Source of the DNA: Dryas octopetala
Taxonomy: Eukaryota; Streptophyta; Magnoliopsida; Rosales; Rosaceae
NCBI GenBank assembly: GCA_963921425.1
Contig: OY992837.1
Location: 10,389,896 to 10,453,895 of the forward strand
DNA length: 64,000 nucleotides
Direction of reading: 5' to 3'
Position numbers and translations under genes: made by a program. The notes under the pieces are model-generated. The model was given only the letters and a program-made list of their open reading frames with translations. It was not told the origin of the DNA and searched no databases. This document shows positions 23,635 through 36,300 of the stretch, in pieces; the first letter of the stretch is position 1, and the number at the start of each line of letters is the position of its first letter.

Positions 23635-26600
23635 AGATTTGTATATGAAATAAATTTGCAAGACTTGACGACTATCACTCATAAATAACTCAATAATCGA
23701 ATTAAACATATTAAATCAAATTGGTTGCAAATAGTCCACACCACACGACTTAACTTGGATTACAAAAGCACCTGTTAAAATCTTGCAATATAGTGAATCA
23801 CGTTTCTATGTTTATGTATATTCAACTTTCTCATGTTGATGCATGTTCACTTTTTTCATACTTATAAGAGAATTTCTCTATTTATAAAAACTTTTGGAGG
23901 GAATGTAGAAATCAAAGTACCTTAGTTTATTCAAAAAATTTACATCTCTTAAATTCATAAATTGATGGTTATTTATATATTCAGTTCAATTCTACGTTGT
24001 TTGAGTGTGACATTAATTTGCTACAGCCATGGTTTCTGAATTTGGTAGCTGCAAGTGAACCACGATCACATGAATAATGTTCCCCCCATTTACTTCAATC
24101 ACCCAAAATTTGGTCCACATCTTTAAATTAAGATGTTGACATAAGAGACCATCTTCAATGATCTCTTCCAATTAGATCTTGATTTTAACCACCGTTTTAA
24201 TGGTCATAAAAGTGAAGTTGAAGCAAAAGAAAAATGAAAAATAAATGTCATGAAATTGAAGTCAGTAATTAATGAAACCATTCGAGGCAACATCCATTAA
24301 TTGTGTGCAAAACTTCTAGGAGGTGAAACTCACTTGTTTACATAGGCAAAAGCTAGTAGATGCCTCTCGACAAGAAAATCTACACAATGATAACCATAGT
24401 ACCAAAAAAATTATTAAGAACCAAAAGAGATTGCATCTGGGTAAAATATTTAATATGATTCAATGATTTGAATCCTCTATTTGTTAGATACTCATTCAAA
24501 GAATCATGCTAAAAAATCAACCATATCATAAACTATTTAGTCACTTAATATGACCAAGTGAATAGTGGAACACAATGTTTTTTATAAATAATAAAATACC
24601 TGTGACAATCAAATGGTCAAACAATTTTCAATTTTATTAATTATTTACAAGCATGAATTTTGAATAGAGATCTAAAATTTAGATGGTTCCATCGTTGTGC
24701 AGTGGCCCCAACAATGCAATCGTTTTTTATTCTTATCAAAAAAATATCCCTCTTAAGAAGGAGATTCGTCAAAGTACAATCAACACATTCTTTAAAAAAA
24801 CCAAAAAAAAAAAAACAATCAAATCTCATTTACAGCATCAAAACCAATCCTAAAATTGTGGATACCAACTGGGTAGTGTTTGATTTGTTTATATTTAGTC
24901 TCACTTTATATTTCATTTATTTCTAACAATTATTAATTAAGATGCTTGCATGTCACCAAACCACATCATTTGGCCAGTGACTAAAATTTGAGAATTTCTC
25001 CTTCTGCAATTTAACATGAGCAACTTGACTTTTCCTTCTTGTTTGAAGTTGTTGAATGGTGTACTTGTTTGAGCAACCCCACATATAGATGAGAGAGAAG
25101 TTTAAGTCCATGCATTCAGTAGGCCATAGTACTTGGCTTAATTGATCATATATAATCAATGCTCTCTCTCTCTCTCTCTGGCATTCTCAAGTGGTCCTAA
25201 ACAAGTACTCTCCTATGTCTTGTGTTTTTATCTTCTTTTGAACTACTTCCTCCACACATAAAATCAATTTGACTTTTGCTTCCAATGCTAACTAGCTACT
25301 GTAGGACTCTAGTAGGGCCCTTGATGGGCACTGGTTTGATAGAACAAGCTTTGCTACCCAAATACACATATCACACCAAAAAATCCAATGTTGAATCAAA
25401 TCAAAGTACAGAGTTATAGCTAGTTATAGAAACATAAGTATAAGTACCTCCATAATTTAGTTACCTATAATAGCACTTGTGTGTCTGAGAACATTTTTTA
25501 TCAAAAAGACAGGAACAATATTGTAGCCAATTAATCAAGTTGCATATTCTCATCTGCCATGTCTACCTAAGAACTAATTCACTAACAAGTAGAGGGAGCT
25601 AGCTAGGCTAATGGGTTCCTTGTCATTAATGTATTTGGTTGGGCAATTCCATCATTATTTGCATTTTAGAGCATCCTAAGAGATTGTAAAATAAACTTTG
25701 TATAGAGGTAGAATTTTGATTAGAAATTTTAACCAATACACGATTAAGTGGACAAATTTTTTGATGTGTGGTAAGACCAGAGATACACCTATTCTTACAT
25801 GAGTATAAAATGTGTCACGAGATGTTTTATAGCTAAATATTATGTTTACGAGTCTATGGACCGTTTGATCACTAGTGAGACCACTTGAGTTCTTCTGTCG
25901 TGTGGAGTTTCCAAAATTTCAAGCTCATTCCTACATAAGGCTGTGAAGACAGTGTGATGGATTATAGCCATATAAATATATAATATTTTTAATATTAAAT
26001 GTGTTAAATGTGACAACTTATATTGGTCGATAGAATTGTAATTTTAATGAATAGCGAGTCAATTATTTTATATATACAAGTGAACTATGAAAATATTTGT
26101 GAAGTGTGTTTATATAACTCGAACTGCATATTTTTTTCTACTCACTGAGTTGTTGATGCTTATTCTTGCGGTACCTTCCTTTTAGCTGAACAAAGGTAGA
26201 TGAGAGAAGATTTGGACATCCAGATGCTAGGTTTAATTATTTTAGATCTTATGCAAGTAGAGTTTATTTTTAATAAAGTGATGATGTTTAAGTAATTGAT
26301 TTATAGTTTCTGCACTCTGATATTGATGTAAAAGGCGCAACTCACCAATAAACTTCTTGGTGAGTTAATGCATTAAAGGTCACAACCATATGTGTGTCTT
26401 ACCAAGTAATGTCTTGATAAAGCTCATTATAATGACCTAAACTACACATATTAAGACATCAAAAGAAAAATATTTAGACCATCCAACATGTTGCATGCTC
26501 TCAAATAATTTGATCAAACTAAACCAAGCTGTGCTTGAGAAACCCATAAACTCAGCTGGATATTATTTCATACCCAATATAACAAAAAAAAAAAGCAATT

Positions 26601-26882
26601 ATTCAGTAGAGCCAGAATAATGTATCAGTTAATAAACAGAAAAACTGAATAATCAAAAGCATGCACATGATTTTTCTTTTATGGCAAAAAAAGAAAAAGA
26701 AAAGAAAATTAGTGCTAGATGATTCATCGATCCTTTTCACATTTATTAGTTTAAATTTCTGGCCACCTGATATGGTAGTACATGCGAGAGGAGTTGTGAA
26801 AACTTATACAGAACTAACGCACTTCATAATTTACCTGATATGTCACAACTCTGTTGTCCTAATCGTCTTCTTATAAGAAACT
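23635..26882. other. gene-poor spacer downstream of the RMC1-like gene
   Basis: No coding region is supported. A degraded copy of the 12.5-kb MITE family may lie at about 24410-24730 (blocks AAAAAATCAACCA, ACTATTTAGTCA, GCAGTGGCCCCAAC). The last part should include the RMC1 3' UTR. Confidence 0.35.
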
Positions 26883-29800
26883 TCAAACAGCAATGGATGA
26901 GTTCATCTCGTTGAGAATGCGATAGTAAGTGTTGTGATCTGATGTGTCTCTGAAGCCAGGAATGAAGTCTGAAAAGAATCTAAGCACTGCAGCTAAATGT
27001 TGAGAGTCATTGGAGGCAAATGCTGACTCAAGAAACAGTGAAGGTCGGATGGTATTGACCTGAATTTTTTTTTATAAATAGTGTTAAGCATTTTGAAAAT
27101 ATAAGAGATAATTAAACCTTTTCTTTTAACATAGTCAGGAAAACAATTTGGCAGGGAAAACATAAGTTATCTATCCTCTTGATATAGGATATGCTTTGAA
27201 ACATCAAAAACCAAACAATTGACTAAATACATAACACATCCTAAGATTTTGGAACATTACTGCAAGAAGCAATCATTGAAAAATAAAAGAAGAGAAAACA
27301 GTACATAGCATGGAAAAGGATGCAACAATAACAATAATTATCTTCATATACTTTTAAGAAAGCATCAGGCATCAGTCACTAAAAACAACATAATAGGTTT
27401 AGCAGTCTCAACAGAAAGAGCCAGAGAGTTGGGAAAAAACACGAATTCCCAAGTTGGAATTACCTTATACTTTCGAGCATAGCGTAATGCTTCAAGGTAA
27501 TATCCATCTTGCACTAGTAATAGTACATAGTCATCATGTAAAGAAAGCTGCCTAAGCATATCTAAACCCAACTTCCTTGTTTTGGAATTCTGACGGCCAG
27601 ACTCTAGGAGCTGCATTGCTACTGCTTTAGAAGGTTCAAGAATCTGTTATGAAACAGTTTTCACCATGAACATTAGATCAAGCATAAAAAGCACATTGTT
27701 CCAAGCAAACATTTATAAAAGGCATGTATTTAGATACCTTGTTTAAGACAAACAACCCAAGTTCTGCATATCGCTCACTGCGTGATAGCAATTGTATGGT
27801 CAAGACATAGAGACTAGGATGGACTTCAACCTTTTCCGAATTAGCGCTGCAACAGAATAAACAGAATAACAAATAAATAAACGAAAGAACTGTGTTCATT
27901 CCTAATAATTTCAAATCCAAAGTTTTCACAGGTCTTTCTGAGACATTTTTAAACCAGTTTTTTATATCTAAAGTTCATTCTTAATCCCAATATTTTTGAG
28001 ACATTTTTAAACCAGGTCTTGGTCTAGGTACACTGGCTCATTGGGCTGAACCAAGCCAGCAAATGATAACTTGATATCAACCTGGTTTACAAGGCATTAT
28101 TGCTTTCTTTATTTTATATAAAAATTTTGAATTTATTCAGACTTGTAAAATTATAATATATGAGGTTGAACAATTATCAAGTACTAATAGAAGTATTTAT
28201 GAAAATACTTGACAAACTGATGTGGGACATAGGAAAAAGAGGAGAGAGGAAGAGAAAAGAAAAAGAAAGAAAAGGGAGGAAAGAGAGAAGAACAAGAACA
28301 AGAGGTGGGCAGCTACGGTCTCAATGTTCCATAGCCAAGTCTGCCAAAAGAGTTACACCATGACCAATTTATAGAGAAAAACCAAATTAAATAACTAATC
28401 AACTCTGTTCCCACAACAAACCCCTAACATTTGCATAAAGTCTCAAAGTAGTAATAATTCATGAATAAGTCTTCTTAGGATCTCCATTATCCATCACAAA
28501 CTTATCATACATACTTAAAAAGATTTTTGCCTTTCCAAGTCATTTTACTGTAATAGCATCAACCTGTTTCAGTAGCAACAATCAACCAACTGATCAAATC
28601 AAGGTGTTTTACTCCTCAATTCAAATAAACCACATTAACTGATATAAAAACATAGGCTAACATGATTTTATATAAAAGGATGGCAAGATGCAAATTCATG
28701 AGAGCCTCACCAAAAAAAAAAAAAAAAACCAGTGTAGGACAGAGAATGCATATCAGCAGGCTAATAATCTTTTTACCTAGGGCCAGCAAGACTTCATATT
28801 CAAGGTCCCGAACCATTTAAAGATTAATAAATATATGCCATATGGCCTATACCTGCGAAGAAACTCAACAATTATGGCAACCAAGTAAGAAGGTTCTCCA
28901 ACCATCTCTTCCTCAACAGGAGCAAACACAAAACTGTACATTTCATCAGGCGAAATTGCTGGAGAGGTAATTTGAGACTCTTGCTGCTCGAAAACATTAG
29001 CATCCAATGAGTTGTTACCCGATCTGAGAATCTGATATTGCAAAGATGAAGACCGAACTTCGGAGCCAGAAGTTTCAGCAGCTGTTAACTTCCCTCTGTC
29101 CATTTTACCATCAGGAAATTGAAAGTTATTTGAAGTGGTCTTAGGTGGTTCAAAGCTAGCATTCTCCTCAGAGTCAGAATTCGAAAAGGTTAGAAATCTA
29201 TTAGGCGATTCACTATCCACTCCAGAAGCAGAATCATATTTAATGGATTTTCCAACTGCATCTACTCTACTGGCAGATGCATCAGCACTGGATCTAGGGC
29301 CACTTGTGTGTGGCACACCAGAAGGTAATGTCTTCCCAGATTTTATTCCCTTAAGATAGTTTCCTGTCTTAACAGATTGGGAGTAGGAGGAAACTAAAAC
29401 ATCTATCGCCCTAGCAACCACAGGCACAGGTCTCCGTTCTAGAATCACAGTGCATGCAATTGACAAGCACAATTGTTTAGCCTGAAAAGGAAGTGGATAA
29501 AGTTAAAGAAGTTCAGACTGTAGAAGGGGCAATGGAACACCACAACAAGGAAACCATACTAGATATTACAAAACATGAGGATTTTTCTTTTAACTGCAAT
29601 GACAATATTTTATCTGGGGAAACTGGTTCTGTAATAATGAATGAGGCAGAAGGAAACACCAAAATAATAATATAATTGTATGCTGTAAACAGATGCCCTA
29701 TTAAAAAAAATCAAGTAAATAATGGGGATACTGAAAAAAAAAAAAAAAAAAAAAGAGTTAAGAAGTCCACCTTAATGGCTTCCAACTTTCGCCGCTGCAA

Positions 29801-32800
29801 GAATTCTAGTACTGATGGTACTTCTGAGCTACTGGCAGAAATTGCCTACAAGCAGAGAGAGAGAGAGATTAATGCAAGAAATACAACTCCACTTTTCTCA
29901 TTAGTAAGAACAATATTATTAATAAATGATGCAAAAGAGAATGAAAGAAAAACTTGCCTCCAAATCTAAATGAATCTTCCACAACAACTGATTAGCAACA
30001 TCACATATGAGGTCAGGAACAAGAAAAGTCCAATCATCTCCATAGATGATTGCTTCACGGTCACTTATAACATTAACTTCTGAACTTTCATTATCTTCCC
30101 TATTTGGTCGCAGGGAAGAATTGGACCGGGGGAAACCCCTGAATAGCAGAGGAAGTGGAGCAGATATGGGTGCTCGAGAATCCGCAAAGATATCATACAG
30201 GATAACAACTTTCGCATCAACTTGGTGCACAAGCAGTACATTATCAACCACACTCACAGCAACCTTGCTTGAATAAATTGGCAAAGAACCCTGCAAAGTA
30301 TATACAGGCATCATGGTGTAGAATACCTCCATACATTGAGAAAAATTGAATAGTGATCACATGAAGCCAAGATTTACTCATAAATGCACTGAAACTATCT
30401 CTCACGAGTCACAAGTATCACTCTCCCCAGACTTCACAGTAGTTAAATCAAATTATTCATCTTTTCAAATCCTTCAAACTAAGAGCTATTGGGATCTTTA
30501 TTTATTTTATTTTGATAAATGAGAACTATAATAAAATATATATATATATATATATATATTGAGTTATTGACAAGGAGGCCAGCCCAAGTACACAAGTAAT
30601 ATAAACACGAAAACAACCAATGAGAAATAATATAAATCAGGATTCTCAAGGATTGGCAGTTTAAACTCATGTAATTCATTACTCTTCATCAATTTGAAAC
30701 TGTACCCATGTCATGCATGTTCCTCTAGTTATATAGTCATGCAAGCATCCTTGATTCAAACATCAATAAAATGGATATATTAAATACTTATGAATAAATA
30801 CAAAAAGATAACAATGACTAAATGTCCAACATCTAATGTATACATATCACTCGAGTATCTGAGATGTATCAGTGCAATATAGTTATAACTCCCTCCTAAA
30901 ACATATCCATGCTAACATAGCCTGCCATCAATTGGTTGAAATTTCAACTTAGAGTGGATCAAAATATTCTAACAGAGTTTGAACACAAAATTTACCTGTT
31001 GTACAACCACATCACGGTAAAACCTATAAGAATGGAGGAGCATAGCAATCCTATCAACTTGCAGGCAGTATATTCTTCCATAGCTGAACAAAGAAAGACA
31101 GAATATAAGTTATATAACCCTTCATTTTGATTGGCAAATAAAATAGAGAAAACGAAAATACGAAAGAAACATACACAGTGACGATAAAAATATCTTCAAC
31201 AGCTAGGACAGGCTTACTGTTAGCCTCGGATTTAGCCATTGCCATCTCAAACTTTGGCAGACGAATAATCCCAGCAGATGAAAGCTACACAGAAAAAGTA
31301 GCAAATGTGTCAGACTAAATTAATAGAATGCACTGAATGCCATTACAAGCAACTAATATCAATAACCATGTCAACAAAACAATTACATCAGAATAACCAA
31401 AGCAGCTACACTGACAAATGTTTTGAGAAGAAAGAATGAAACCTTTTGTTCCAGAAACCATGAAATGACCCTTATTCCCAACCACCTATATATATACAAT
31501 GCTTTGAAGGATACAAAACACAAAGATGGATTAATTCATAATGACGATCAATTGTTTGCATATAATTGTACCAACTAAAAAAACATTGAAAAATTATAAG
31601 TGTTTAATCACTTCTGGTTTTTGCATTAAGAAAGTAAATAGTGCAACTTGACAAGCGCTAACCAAAACAAGAACACCATGTAGATGTCAGTCATCTGAAG
31701 GCAGGGAAAGAAGATGAGACACCAAACCCTAAACTATCTACTTCTCTTTATTATACCAAAATTGTTGCAGAAGAATACTAGTAGCTGTGTATTATCTTTT
31801 GCCTCCAACCAAGTTACTATTCATTTGACTTAAGTCATTCATCAAGACATCATGTTAAATTTAAAGCTTAAAGCAATTACATACTGTGAGTGATAAAACT
31901 GAAGATGAAATAATTTGGAGTACATTTAAGGTTGAAGGAAAAGATCTAGGGACTTGCTTTTGGATTTCCCAACTATTTTCATGTCTGGAGCAGACAAGAA
32001 CAGTACTTTAAATGCAACAATTCAACTACCTAGAATTAATGAGACAAAAAAAAACGAAAGCAAAAAGCTTCCACTCTTCTTTTAAACATGCTTCCACAAT
32101 CATAAGCTGGGTATGCCACCCCATTTGCAAAATACAATGGAAAACAATTAATATATACTCCCCAATGTGTCACAGCAGCAAAGTTTGGGGAACTAATTTC
32201 CTAATCCAGTTTTCTTAGTACTCCAAGAAAACAAACATAAAGTATTCAAACAAAATTAATTAAGCCATAACGAAAGTGGTAAACATACCTGAAAACCGCT
32301 GAAGGTTTTGCACTGCATTCCAGAAGAAAGAAGGACCAAGCGACTTTCATGGGTGTAAACATACCAACTCACATTCAATTTTCTTGTCTCAACCAATTGG
32401 AGTGATCTTGACTCGGAATTGTAAGAAAATAAGTCCAGCCCACTGAGATTGAACTCAAGTTTAGAAAAATGAAATAAAGGAAAAATCTTCGGCACAAACA
32501 AATGGGAAGGGACAAAAAAATATATGAAAATAAAAGAAATGTTATCATAAGGATGATAGCACTATAAACTTTTCACAAAACATGCTCTATATCCCGTCCA
32601 TCTAAACTCAAGCTTTGAGAATCCCTTCCCCACACCCCACCCTCTGCCTAAAATCTCTTGCATGGGGCCACAACAAAGACAAAGCTTCCTAAGCCCTAAC
32701 CATGTAAGGAAACAGGCACAGTCTACCCCAAAAGCATGGTATGTTTTGAGATTGGAAAATGCAAGTGTATGCAAATAACCAAATGACCTCTCATTAAAAT

Positions 32801-34293
32801 TATCTATTTAAAAACCAAAAAACAAGAGCCCTCCAGCAATGGCCTGATTATAATCTTTACAAGGCCACTGCCACTTGATTACTAATGCTACTTTGAAATT
32901 AACAACAGCATAACTTCTTGATGAACAGACATCCTATACTATGTGACACAAGTGAAGAAAAAGACTGGCCATAACAATAACCTGTTCTCTGCTTGAATCA
33001 GAACAGTCCTTCACCTCCAAAGTTTTATAAGTCCACTACCCAGTGTTGGTCCGACTTAATGTAGGGTCCTAGGAGGGGAGATCACGATATGATCCTACCC
33101 TTCAACCCTTTTGCATGAAGTGGCCCTCAATAATTTGTCAATTTATAAACAGTAGGTTCATCTATCTTGTATGTATAAATATCATTACTATTCTTCTTCA
33201 TATATGAAGCTTCCTAGATTTACTGCATATTTCAGCACCACAAGAAAGGTACATTTTTGCAACACAACCAAATATGTTTTTCGTTCCTATGTGCATGACC
33301 AAGGGAAGAGTATCCCCAGATCTCTACTAAATACGTAACCTTCAAATATTCTGCTTGTCATCACAAGTGGGTCATCTACTAAGGTATAATCATTCTGCAT
33401 GACATGAACATGATTTGAAATGGCAGAAGCAAAACAAAAACCATGACATCCAGTCATCGGGATACTAGAATTTCCTTTCAAATTATAAAAATCTGCCTAT
33501 TGGATAGATCAATGATTCAACTGAACAGAGATCTAAAAGTACAACTTTTATATGTTTTAACATTTTTTGCTTCCCAAGAAAATCATATTTCAATCAAAAA
33601 CCAAATAGATACTGAACATAGTCAACATACTAATAAATAAAGATTGCAAGTAATGTATTTCATTCTTTAATATTCATACAAAACATGTGGAATAACATCT
33701 CCTTACCTGGTCTTTACAAATACAACATCACACAATGGACAATCTGTCCAAAAAAACCCCAGTATACTCTCTGACTCTGACTTGCACCTCTGACTAAATG
33801 TTTCCCCACTTCCTCTATCCCAAAATTGTATCTCATGCTCAGATCTTTGGATTGCTATAAATTTTGCATCTAAAGAATGTCGAATAGATAAGATGGGCCC
33901 TTCGCTAATTGAATCAGAGGTAGGAGCAACCGTAGGATCAAAAGGAACAGTTTTCCAACAGAAGACCTATACCAAAAGAAAAACAGAAGGAAGAAAAAAG
34001 GGAAAAAACACAGACAAACACTATTTGGATCAATTGAAATTAAGGACTGGAAAAATTAAAATACGTAATTTATTATCATTGAAAATAAAAGGGTTCATGA
34101 ACTTTAAGTACAAATATCATATTACCTGATCTGATGTTGGGGAAAGCAGCAACTTATTTCCATCATCATAAAATAAACCCCTTGATCCAGGTACGCTGCA
34201 TCTTAGGGGCAGATATTGAATATAAACATGTGACAGAGCACCAGATCCACTCAAACCAATACTAGGCTGTGAACTTGATGCTTTTCCAGACAT
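26883..34293 (-). CDS. RMC1: Mic1-domain protein, plant RMC1 homologue (predicted MON1-CCZ1 regulator)
   Basis: Eleven exons, 5' to 3': 34126-34293, 33707-33966, 32289-32442, 31175-31284, 30996-31083, 29958-30290, 29771-29845, 28853-29481, 27738-27846, 27464-27643, 26883-27059. They join in frame into 760 residues from ATG to TGA. Residues 1 to about 370 look like the WD40-like N-terminal part (HEIQFWDRG, NVSWYVYTHESRLVLL). The Mic1 domain lies toward the C-terminus, with YLVAIIVEFLRR, ERYAELGLFVLNK and MQLLESGRQNSKTRKLGLDM. A Ser-rich linker (about 430-570) is probably disordered. In animals RMC1 works with MON1-CCZ1, which activates Rab7 on late endosomes; the same role here is inferred. 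Intron 6 uses a GC donor (29957-29956). An NDUFAF8-like ORF lies 255 bp upstream and may share its transcript. Confidence 0.93.
30535..30559. repeat. (TA)n microsatellite in RMC1 intron 5
   Basis: About 12 TA units inside the intron between exons 5 and 6. Confidence 0.9.
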
Positions 34294-34339
34294 CTTGTTA
34301 ATCGCTTTTCAGACTTTTGAAGAGTTATTGCAGAGTTTA

Positions 34340-34417
34340 GCAAGTACTGCTGCAGAAAATCCTAAACCAGGCTCATTTGCAAATACTGCTGCAGATAATC
34401 CAAAACCAGGCTCATTC
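34340..34417 (-). repeat. 39-bp tandem duplication carrying a 3' splice site, in the RMC1 leader
   Basis: Units 34340-34378 and 34379-34417 are near copies sharing TACTGCTGCAG and AAACCAGGCTCATT. On the gene strand each contains TCTGCAGCAGTA, a good acceptor of NAGNAG type. The two candidate leader exon starts are 34388 and 34349. A donor of the form AAAAAG|GTTCAT ends an exon at 34494. So the leader intron would be about 105 or 144 nt. Confidence 0.7.
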
Positions 34418-34548
34418 ACTTTGAAAAACATAATAATAAGATTATATATTACATTAAAATGTTAAAGGATCATGTTAGTGGAACAGTATGAACCTTTTTC
34501 AGCATGTTTCCAACTACCGTCTCCAAGCACTGAAGATGTGTTGCAGAC

Positions 34549-35780
34549 TCAAGCCTTTCCTCGCAGCTATTTAGAAGCAGAAAGAGGAATCAAATGCAAT
34601 TGTTATGGAAGAGGAAAAATACAAAGCTGCCATACACTAGCGCATATCCACTACAAATTATGAAAATGGTACCATGTTCTGCATGCAACTCTTTAATCTG
34701 AGAAATTCTTTCAAGCACATATCACGTTCAACTTGTGGAACCTTTGCTGCAACACAACTCCCGTATTCTCTTGCCTACAAGGAAGACATATTTTTAAAAT
34801 AATGCACCATGAAGATTTCAAAATTTTGTTTAGCAGCAGCTCCTAGAAAATGTCTTTTAAACCATATGTATCAAATTTTGTTTTTTTCACAAACCGTCTG
34901 GGTAATCTAACCAAAAAGAACTGTGGGAGCATAAAACCGCCCCAGGCCCAGAAGGGTCAGTTATCCCAGACTAAGAATACATGTTCATTCTTTGGGATAC
35001 TTGCCCAACTTCAGCGCTTGAGGCTTACTGACCAGCACCACACCGGTGCCCCATTCATTTCAGAAGTTTGTTCATGCTGTTCCGCAGGGGCTCCCTGGTC
35101 TATTTGGCTTGTGAAATTTCTGGTCCCACAGAAACTATACATTAATTTTATAAGGTATGATAGTTATTCTTTTTCTACATAATCTCTCTTCTTCTACATG
35201 AACATGATGTAAAAGTTTAGGATAAATTAATTCCGGAACCCGCTTTCTCCCTTCAGCACCATCTCCCCACCTCCCACTCCCATATGCTAAAGATACTTCT
35301 ATTCAACATGAACTTAACTAATTATTCGATTCCGTACAAAAATCTTTTCTGCTTATATTCCACTTTCTAACATTTCCATTTAATGGGATTAAATAGATGC
35401 AAACTCTACATAGTGAGATTTTTATCTCTTGGCAAAGCTTCAAAGTTCACAGTAGCCGAAAATTTCCAATCATAAAAAATCTAAGGTCAGCATTTCTCAC
35501 CCCGAATTTATAACCTTGTTTAAATTCCCAAGTACCAAAAGTCTCTGTACAGCTTCTCCCAATCCTTTAGCATCATCCTAAGTTTAAATTGATTATACCC
35601 AACCAACAACTCGATCGCAGAACCACCCAAAACATGCAGAATACACCTTTTTATATCAAAATTTATGCACGCATAAACAATTCAATCAAAATGCACCAAA
35701 ACAGAGAGATATGTACGGACCTGGGCTGCACAATTCACCAAAATGCGCTTAAGAGTGGACGTAGAGTTCCTTTCTTTCAT
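34549..35780 (-). CDS. NDUFAF8: 59-aa twin-CX9C protein, NDUFAF8-like complex I assembly factor
   Basis: Three short exons (35721-35780, 34673-34774, 34549-34566) join in frame into 60 codons including TGA. The peptide starts MKERNSTSTLKRILVN and has C17-x9-C27 and C40-x9-C50. This is the twin-CX9C (CHCH) fold of small proteins oxidised by MIA40 in the mitochondrial intermembrane space. The arrangement AREYGSCVAAK then CLKEFLRLKSC resembles human NDUFAF8 (C17orf89), which supports complex I assembly by stabilising NDUFAF5. It ends MLRGKA. If the last intron is retained, the ending becomes MVPFS. An acceptor (TTTCACAG) 10 bp before the ATG implies a leader intron. It sits 255 bp upstream of RMC1 on the same strand and may be its upstream cistron. 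The alternative is an independent small gene. Confidence 0.85.
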
Positions 35781-36300
35781 ATCCACCGTACTGTGAAAGC
35801 AATAGCACAATATATAAACACAATTGTTAATTGAAAAAAAAAAAAAAAAAAAAACTCGTAGCATTGAAAATGCACAAGCACAGCTAACAATGTCAGCTAA
35901 ACAACATTAAGCAACAATTCAAAAACCAAAATTAATCCCTAACTATAATTCATGAAGAAGAAGAAGAAGGGAGAGAAAGTTGCCTAGTGAATTGATCATT
36001 GGGAGTTTTCAGTGTATTGTACGGACGATTACGATTACAGAAGGCGAAAATCTAAGACTCTGTGTGAGTTTATGCATAGACTTTGGCGAGGTGAAGAAGC
36101 TAACCGAACCTAACAGTCGTGTCAAGTGTCAAGTGTCAAACTGCCTCGGTCTTGTTCTGATCCACCGCGGTGGGCCGATGGCACAAGCGGCCTGCTTAAC
36201 AGGTGGGCTTTGGTTAGAGCTTCATCACCTGGCCCAGTGGTCCGGCCCCCTCTGCTTTATGGTTGTTTAACATTCATATATTATGTTTTATTTATTTTTT
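35781..36300 (-). promoter_or_regulatory. leader and probable promoter region of the NDUFAF8-like/RMC1 unit
   Basis: The NDUFAF8-like start exon is preceded by a pyrimidine-rich acceptor ending at 35790. Upstream lie a T-run on the gene strand and a GT site near 36040 (CTTCT|GTAATC) that could be the leader donor. Position 36130 onward is GC-richer, as plant promoters and leaders often are. The transcription start is not determinable by eye. Confidence 0.4.

Noticed and set aside
25690-26060. Possible foldback with ACCAATA/ACAACTTATATTGGT words
   Set aside because: The inverted similarity is short and patchy. It may be chance in AT-rich sequence.
28690-28735. A-run after GAGCCTCACC in RMC1 intron 8
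   Set aside because: Considered as another poly(A)-tailed insertion, but no flanking duplication is present.
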